This document shows, piece after piece, positions 59,535-64,000 of a DNA stretch of 64,000 nucleotides. A program made the position numbers and the translations under genes. Position 1 is the stretch's first letter, and every line of letters starts with the position of its first letter. Source of the DNA: Streptomyces sp. NBC_01445 (GTDB taxonomy: Bacteria > Actinomycetota > Actinomycetes > Streptomycetales > Streptomycetaceae); assembly GCF_035918235.1 (NCBI RefSeq), contig NZ_CP109485.1, forward strand, positions 6,983,001-7,047,000, in the 5' to 3' direction. The notes under the pieces are model-generated. The model was not told the DNA's origin. It ran no database searches and saw nothing but the letters and a program-made list of their open reading frames with translations.

Positions 59535-59606
59535 TCAGGCCCCGAGCTCCTGGCCGCGAAGCTCCGACGTGCAGCACTTGACGCTGCCGCCCCCGCACGC
59601 CGTCAC
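59535..59606 (-). CDS. candidate 23-residue Cys-containing peptide coupled to DUF6243
   Basis: The frame GTG 59606 to TGA 59535 reads VTACGGGSVKCCTSELRGQE then LGA. Its GTG overlaps the DUF6243 stop as GTGA, the standard coupling arrangement in this window. Three Cys in 23 residues and a Gly-rich core suggest a metal-binding or modified peptide rather than random sequence. No modifying enzyme or exporter is adjacent, and I recognise no family. Chance cannot be excluded for so short a frame. Confidence 0.3.
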   Translation of the reverse strand: MTACGGGSVKCCTSELRGQELGA

Positions 59607-59785
59607 GACGCCTCGCGGGCGGCGCGTTCCTCCCGCAGCCTGCGCAGCAACTCCCGCTTCTGTGCTTGCGGGTCGAGCCCGCCGCCGACCCGGCCGTCGC
59701 GGCCGCCGCCGCGCAGGGTCTTGCGGGAGAGGTTGCTGCGGGTGCCGCCGACGCCCAGCATGTTCCCGGATCCACCTCGGCTCAT
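59603..59785 (-). CDS. DUF6243 small basic protein
   Basis: 60 residues matching a small streptomycete family. GGSGNMLGVGGTRSNLSRKTL and GGLDPQAQKRELLRRLREE are its two conserved blocks. It is basic with a C-terminal helix and no membrane segment. The function is unknown. ATG 59785 follows GGGAGACC. It is divergent from a TetR regulator, with three operator-like sites between them, so it is likely one of that regulator's targets. Confidence 0.85.
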   Translation of the reverse strand: MSRGGSGNMLGVGGTRSNLSRKTLRGGGRDGRVGGGLDPQAQKRELLRRLREERAAREAS

Positions 59786-59846
59786 CGTGGTCTCCCTTCG
59801 ATCTTCGATCGGCGCTGTCCCGGGCGGGAGTCGAACCGCCCGGAGC

Positions 59847-59925
59847 GAGACGGTGCGTCTCGCCAACGATGTCCACTGTCGGCGAGACGGATCGTCTTGT
59901 CAAGAGAGTTGAGACGGTACGTCTC
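59847..59925. promoter_or_regulatory. three GAGAC-N5-GTCTC operator sites between DUF6243 and TetR genes
   Basis: GAGACGGTGCGTCTC (59847-59861), GAGACGGATCGTCTT (59884-59898) and GAGACGGTACGTCTC (59911-59925). All keep GAGACGG-N2-CGTCT. The last ends 26 bases before the TetR start. Typical for autoregulation by the adjacent TetR protein and control of the divergent DUF6243 gene. Confidence 0.85.
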
Positions 59926-59951
59926 GCCTCGCCCGCTGGTACATTCGGGCC

Positions 59952-60578
59952 ATGGCCCAGAAGACCGCTCCCGACTCCAACCGCCGCAGCGAACGCTCAC
60001 GCCGCGCGATCTACGACGCCGCCCTCGCACTCGTCGCCGAGATCGGCTATCCCAAGACGACCATCGAGGGCATCGCCGCCCGCGCGGGCGTCGGCAAGCA
60101 GACGATCTACCGCTGGTGGTCCTCCAAGGCGGAGGTCCTCATGGAGGCCTTCATCGACCTCGGCGTCCAGGCGGCGGAGGCGGCCGGAGCGGGCGACTGG
60201 GCGGAGGCGGACGGCATCCCCGACACCGGCGACATCGAGACCGACCTCAAGGTGGTCCTGCGCGCCACCGTCGACGAGCTGCTCGACCCCCGCTACGACG
60301 CCCCGGCCCGCGCCCTCGCCGCCGAGGGCGTCGCCAACCCGGCCTTCGGCGAGGAGTTCGTCGGCCGTCTCCTGCTGCCCTCGCTGGAGCTGTACGTGCG
60401 CCGCCTGCGCGCCGCCCAGGACGCCGGCCAGATCCGCGCCGACGTGGACCCGTACATCGCCCGTGACCTGTTCTCCGCGCCACTTGCCCAGCGCTGGCTC
60501 CAGGGCACGGGCCCCCTGAACCACGCCTACGCCGACGCCCTCGTCGAGTACGCCCTCTACGGGCTCAGCCCCCGCTGA
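59952..60578 (+). CDS. TetR/AcrR family regulator
   Basis: 208 residues. The N-terminal DNA-binding domain ([20 protein letters not shown], then [30 protein letters not shown]) is followed by a helical ligand domain with a TetR_C-like segment ([20 protein letters not shown]). ATG 59952 directly follows the operator array. Its 3' end overlaps the convergent GDPD gene by 14 bases. It probably represses itself and DUF6243. The ligand is unknown. Confidence 0.93.
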   Translation: MAQKTAPDSNRRSERSRRAIYDAALALVAEIGYPKTTIEGIAARAGVGKQTIYRWWSSKAEVLMEAFIDLGVQAAEAAGAGDWAEADGIPDTGDIETDLKVVLRATVDELLDPRYDAPARALAAEGVANPAFGEEFVGRLLLPSLELYVRRLRAAQDAGQIRADVDPYIARDLFSAPLAQRWLQGTGPLNHAYADALVEYALYGLSPR

Positions 60579-61410
60579 CCCGCGCCCGCACGGCCGACGG
60601 GGTGCGGGCCAGCAGGCCCGGCGCGTCCGAGATCACGCCGTTGCAGCCGAGCCGCAGCACGCGGTCCCGCTGGCGCGGCGAGTCCACCGTGTGGGCCCAC
60701 ACCCGCGGGATCCCGGACCGCACGGCCCGTACGAGATCGGCGTCGCGCGCCTTGTAGTCCACGTCGAGCAGGTCGACGAACCGGGCCCAGCGCGCCGGGC
60801 GGTCCGTGCGCATCTGGACCTCCGAGCGCCACAGCTGCGACGTGAGGCCCAAGTCGTGGGCGCGCAGGGCGACGGCCGGGTCGTTGGAGTTCACGAACAC
60901 CGACCGGGTGAGGCCCCGGCGCCGGATCATCGCGGCGATCCCGTCCAAACTCCGCGGGTCCTTCGCCTCCAGCATCAGCACGGTGCGGCCGCCGAGACGG
61001 TCGAGCACCTCGGCGACCGTAGGCAGCGGCTCCGCGCGCCAGTGGCCCGGCAGCGAGGCCCTCGGACGCATCCGCACGCGCGCCCACTGCCGGGCGTCGA
61101 TCCCGTTCACCGGGCCCGACGTGTACGTCGTGCGGTCCAGGGTCGGGTCGTGCATGACCACGATCGTGCCGTCGCGAAGCATCCGGGTGTCGAAGTCGAG
61201 TACCTGCGCGGTGCCGCGCTCGAAGGCGGCCGTCAGGCCCGACATGCTGTTCTCCGGGACTTCCAGGGCGCCGCCGCGGTGTGCCGTGTAGACGATGCGG
61301 GGAAGGCTGTCGACGGTCAGGGGGCCGGCGCCCCACTCGACGGGGGAGAGGGCCAGCGGGGCGAGAACCAGGAGCCCGCCGAGGCCCGTCAGCGCAGTCC
61401 GTGTGACCAT
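60565..61410 (-). CDS. glycerophosphodiester phosphodiesterase, exported or membrane-anchored
   Basis: About 281 residues. An N-terminal hydrophobic helix ([19 protein letters not shown]) is followed by a GDPD barrel: [42 protein letters not shown] (both His and the metal ligands), LMLEAKDP, and late [16 protein letters not shown] and [10 protein letters not shown]. It hydrolyses glycerophosphodiesters to an alcohol and glycerol-3-phosphate. The start is ATG 61410 or GTG 61419. Its end overlaps the TetR gene by 14 bases on the opposite strand. Confidence 0.92.
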   Translation of the reverse strand: MVTRTALTGLGGLLVLAPLALSPVEWGAGPLTVDSLPRIVYTAHRGGALEVPENSMSGLTAAFERGTAQVLDFDTRMLRDGTIVVMHDPTLDRTTYTSGPVNGIDARQWARVRMRPRASLPGHWRAEPLPTVAEVLDRLGGRTVLMLEAKDPRSLDGIAAMIRRRGLTRSVFVNSNDPAVALRAHDLGLTSQLWRSEVQMRTDRPARWARFVDLLDVDYKARDADLVRAVRSGIPRVWAHTVDSPRQRDRVLRLGCNGVISDAPGLLARTPSAVRARVSGG

Positions 61411-61590
61411 GCCGACCACGGTAGGCAGGCAAATCCGCGTAAAGCCGGTAATGACACCCGATTATCTTCCGCGCCTCGTATCGCTCGGGATCGCCGCGGG
61501 TACCCCGGATGTGGACTGTGGCCACCCGCGGCGCAGGATGGTGCGACCATGGGACATGCTTCTCGGTACTACGGCGAGGTGAGGGGATTG

Positions 61591-62316
61591 ATGGGCGCGG
61601 AGTACGGCCGCCGGTCCGGCGGACAGGGCAGGATCTCCCAGTGGCTGCGCGCCAGGCGCCCCAAGGAGGCCGAGGGCGACGACGGCCGCGAGGCCCTTCT
61701 CCTGGCCGCCGCGGACGCGGGACTGCCGCTCGCACCCGCCGCCTACCCGACCGACTACCGGTGTTCGTGCAGCCGCATCGGCTGTCCCACGCCCGGCAGG
61801 CACCCCGTCTCGTTCGCCTGGCAGACGCAGTCCACGACGGACCGCGGCCAGATCGAGCGCTGGGCCCGGCATCAGCCGCAGGCTAACTTCATCACCGCGA
61901 CCGGCATGGTCCACGACGTCCTCGACGTCCCGCTCGAGGCCGGCCAGGAGGCCCTCGCACGCCTCCTCGCGGCCGGTATCGACGTGGGCCCCGTCGCCGA
62001 GTCCGGCGGCGACCGCATGCTCTTCTTCACCGCCACCCGCGGCACCCCCGAGGACGAGGACGAGTGGTGGCCCTGCGAGCTGGACTGCCACCCCGAGACG
62101 ATGGACGAGCACCCCGGCCTGCGCTGGCACTGCCGCGGCTCGTACGTGCCCGTGCCGCCCGCCCGGCTCCCCGGTGACCTGACCGTCGACTGGCTGCGCG
62201 GCCTCGAACACCCGCTGCCGGACCCGCTCACCCTGCTCGAAGCCCTCACCGACGCCTGCGCACGCTATGTGGGCGAGGAAAGGGACTTCACGGCAGCCTG
62301 GCCCTCACGCGGCTGA
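61591..62316 (+). CDS. primase-polymerase-like (prim-pol N-terminal) protein
   Basis: About 241 residues. DAGLPLAPAAYPTDYRCSCS followed by CPTPGRHPVSFAWQTQST and WARHQPQANFITATG resembles the N-terminal half of bifunctional DNA primase/polymerase (AEP-like) domains: the Cys pair replaces the usual GKHP site and the acidic DxD motif reads VLDVPLEAG. Streptomycetes have several such stand-alone proteins of unknown role. ATG 61591 follows GAGGGG; ATG 61549 is an in-frame alternative. No replication genes are adjacent. Confidence 0.8.
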   Translation: MGAEYGRRSGGQGRISQWLRARRPKEAEGDDGREALLLAAADAGLPLAPAAYPTDYRCSCSRIGCPTPGRHPVSFAWQTQSTTDRGQIERWARHQPQANFITATGMVHDVLDVPLEAGQEALARLLAAGIDVGPVAESGGDRMLFFTATRGTPEDEDEWWPCELDCHPETMDEHPGLRWHCRGSYVPVPPARLPGDLTVDWLRGLEHPLPDPLTLLEALTDACARYVGEERDFTAAWPSRG

Positions 62317-62346
62317 CGCGCGAGGGCCGGCGGCTCACGCAGAGCG

Positions 62347-63333
62347 TCAGCTGCCCTTGGCGCCCGTAAGTCCCTCGAGCCGCGTCAGTATCTCGACGTC
62401 GCCGCCCTTGGCCGGGTCGACGGCGACCTGGTTCGAGATGCGCTCCAGCGTCAGCGACTGCTTGACGTCGCCCGTCATGAGCGCCTTCACGTTCTCGTTG
62501 TCGACCGTGATGCTCAGGCCCTTGGACGCCGTCTGCTTCTCGTAGTGGTGCGTCGCGAAGAACACCAGCGCCCCGCCGTCCGCGGTCCGCAGACCCAACG
62601 GCGTGTAGTCGCCCGACGTCATCGGCTCGTCGACGTACTGCCGGGCGAGACCCGGGCGGCTCGCGTTCTTCTCCCGCGTGGTCCGCCACTGCGACGTGTG
62701 CCGGCCCGGCGCGAAACCGTCCCCGCCGTCCTTCAGATACGTCGCGTACTTGCGGCTCATCTCCTGCGGCGCCACCGCGAGCCCCGCGGCGTCCGCCGTC
62801 ACGGGCTGCGCCCAGCCGTCCTTGTCCTTCTTGAACTCGGGGACGTCACCGGGCGACATGAGCGTCAGATACGACACCTGCCACGGCCGGTTCACATCGT
62901 CGCGGGTGAAGACCAGCATCCACCGGAAGTCGCCGCCCCGGTTGGCCGTGGTGTTCGCGACGAACCAGCGGGGCCAGCCCGCCTTCTTGGGGATGGTGAA
63001 CTCGGCGTCCGACAGCGCCAGATCCGAGTGGTTCGGGTTGCCGTCGGGGTGATTGACGTGCCCGGCCTTCAGCTTGGCCGCGTCGATCGCGCCGAGCGCG
63101 CCCGTCACATGGTCCTCGTCGAGGGACCCGTCGTACGCCTTGTCGGCCTTGTTGTACGCGGCGGTGAAATCCTTCAGGGCGCGGGCGGCCTCGGCCTTGG
63201 TGGCCGCCGGGACGACCTCCCGCTCCCCGTGCACCGTCACACACCCGCTCGCCGTGACCGCCACGGCGGTCGCGAGGGCCACCGCCGTCACCGGCTTCCT
63301 GAGACCACGAGGCCTGCGGAGGAGCTTGCTCAT
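62347..63333 (-). CDS. conserved lipoprotein of unknown function
   Basis: 328 residues. A basic signal peptide ends in lipobox VTASGCVTV, so the protein is anchored on the outer face of the membrane. The rest alternates strands and helices (AEAARALKDFTAAYNKADKA; WPRWFVANTTANRGGDFRWM; LVFFATHHYEKQTASKGLSI) without Cys, resembling a DUF-type two-domain NTF2-like lipoprotein of actinobacteria. I cannot assign a function. It lies 69 bases downstream of the iron permease gene on the same strand, which may mean cotranscription but does not prove a role in iron uptake. Confidence 0.85.
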   Translation of the reverse strand: MSKLLRRPRGLRKPVTAVALATAVAVTASGCVTVHGEREVVPAATKAEAARALKDFTAAYNKADKAYDGSLDEDHVTGALGAIDAAKLKAGHVNHPDGNPNHSDLALSDAEFTIPKKAGWPRWFVANTTANRGGDFRWMLVFTRDDVNRPWQVSYLTLMSPGDVPEFKKDKDGWAQPVTADAAGLAVAPQEMSRKYATYLKDGGDGFAPGRHTSQWRTTREKNASRPGLARQYVDEPMTSGDYTPLGLRTADGGALVFFATHHYEKQTASKGLSITVDNENVKALMTGDVKQSLTLERISNQVAVDPAKGGDVEILTRLEGLTGAKGS

Positions 63334-63402
63334 CGGTTCTCTTCACCTTCCCCTTCCCGGGCCCGAACCCTATCGGGGAGGAGAGCGGCGCGAGCGTCCG
63401 GA

Positions 63403-64000
63403 TCAGGCTTTGGCGGACTCGGCAGGCGTCTGCGCCTCGGGCTTCGGCTTCCTGGACAGGAAACCGGACGGCGCGAAGAACACCGTGAGCGTCACGGCCA
63501 AGTACAGCAGCCAGACGACGACTTGGAGGACCGTCGGATCGGGCTGGAAGTTGAACACGCCCTTGAGGAGCGTGCCGTACCAGCTGTCCGGCGGAATCGT
63601 CCCGCTGATGTCGAACGCCTTGCTGGACAGACCGCCCAGGAACTGCGCCTCCTGAAGGTCGTGCACGCCGTACGCGAGGACGCCCGCCGCCACGATCACC
63701 AGCATGCCGCCGGTCCACGTGAAGAACTTGGCCAGGTTGATCCGCAGGGCGCCCCGGTAGAACAGCCAGCCGAGGACGACAGCCGTCAGCAGGCCCAGCA
63801 GGACGCCGATGAGCGGCCCGTGCGTGCCGTCGTTGGACGCACGTACCGAAGCCCACACGAACAGGGCGGTCTCAAGCCCCTCACGGCCGACCGCGAGGAA
63901 CGCCGTCGCCACCAGCGCAGCCGTACCCATCTGCAGCGCGGCGTCCAGCTTGCCGTGCAGCTCGGCCTTCAGATGCCGCGCGGTGCGCCGCATCCAGAAG
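63403..64000 (-). CDS. efeU: FTR1-family iron permease (EfeU-like), 3' part
   Basis: The gene runs off the window end, and only the last 199 codons are seen. The second RExxE motif, VGREGLETALFVWAS, identifies an FTR1/EfeU ferrous or ferric iron permease. Membrane helices follow (PLIGVLLGLLTAVVLGWLFY; GGMLVIVAAGVLAYG), and the C-terminus is a basic, Pro/Glu-rich tail. EfeU normally works with EfeO and EfeB, which may lie upstream beyond 64000. The Met at 63993 is internal, since the frame continues upstream. Confidence 0.92.
   Translation of the reverse strand, partial: FWMRRTARHLKAELHGKLDAALQMGTAALVATAFLAVGREGLETALFVWASVRASNDGTHGPLIGVLLGLLTAVVLGWLFYRGALRINLAKFFTWTGGMLVIVAAGVLAYGVHDLQEAQFLGGLSSKAFDISGTIPPDSWYGTLLKGVFNFQPDPTVLQVVVWLLYLAVTLTVFFAPSGFLSRKPKPEAQTPAESAKA

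Noticed and set aside
59806..59880. tRNA-like T-arm (GGGCGGTTCGACTCCCGCC on the minus strand)
   Set aside because: No anticodon or acceptor stems can be built around it; the area is the promoter and operator region of DUF6243 and TetR.

Overview
The window looks like chromosomal DNA of a Streptomyces species. GC content is very high, start codons are often GTG and sometimes CTG, and many small genes belong to families largely confined to streptomycetes (DUF397, DUF5753, DUF6243, DUF1876, DUF3311). Housekeeping neighbours include an actinobacterial RNase P RNA (29984-30411) and a complete mce operon. I see no prophage, insertion sequence, integrase, tRNA or CRISPR array.

Region 1 (1-8.3 kb) is acyl-CoA catabolism. 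A substrate:H+ symporter, an AidB-like acyl-CoA dehydrogenase, a class III CoA-transferase and a glutaryl-CoA-dehydrogenase-like enzyme form one tight operon. They are followed by an Ltp/SCP-x type thiolase behind a perfect 37-bp palindrome, and by a DHA2 drug exporter. Region 2 (8.3-16.6 kb) looks like a four-gene ABC-exporter/histidine-kinase/response-regulator operon (16565 down to 8301) split by a 4.6-kb block: an Lrp regulator, a DUF3311 protein with a Na+:solute symporter, and an amidohydrolase. Region 3 (16.6-19.8 kb) is an operon for a MaoC hydratase, a zinc alcohol dehydrogenase and a 17-beta-HSD4-like SDR. Its promoter carries a half-match to the thiolase palindrome and an exact KstR-type motif, so regions 1 and 3 may share regulation and cooperate in beta-oxidation of a lipid or sterol side chain.

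Region 4 (19.8-30.4 kb) is mostly core genes: a low-complexity beta-rich protein, an iron-box-controlled siderophore-binding lipoprotein, Nif3, a zinc-ribbon coiled-coil protein started from CTG, RNase H/phosphatase, KDPG aldolase, YaaA, an RNB ribonuclease, Uma2 and rnpB. Region 5 (30.6-33.4 kb) holds a WhiJ/BldB-like regulatory trio (HATPase, XRE-DUF5753, DUF397) next to a scar in which an Uma2 gene and a DUF2075 helicase gene survive only as tail-to-tail fragments.

Region 6 (33.4-45.8 kb) is the mce lipid importer: an ATPase, two YrbE permeases, six Mce proteins and two Mce-associated proteins. Most junctions overlap by 4 bp. Just upstream and co-directional is an ECF-like sigma factor with a transmembrane segment and a Pro-rich tail. 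Region 7 (45.8-64 kb) is a mixed series: a glycosyltransferase, GrpB, MOSC, TmrB-like, MazG-like and DoxX proteins, PhzF, a secreted lamin-tail protein, SDR, PhoD, an oxidoreductase, a Bcr/CflA exporter with a CTG-started serine hydrolase, Rsm22, DUF6243 with a coupled 23-codon Cys-rich frame, a TetR regulator with three operator-like sites, GDPD, a primase-polymerase-like protein, a lipoprotein and the 3' part of an FTR1 iron permease cut by the window end.

All functional calls come from reading motifs and recalling families. No database search was run, and start codons are chosen from ribosome-binding sites, overlaps and family alignments.
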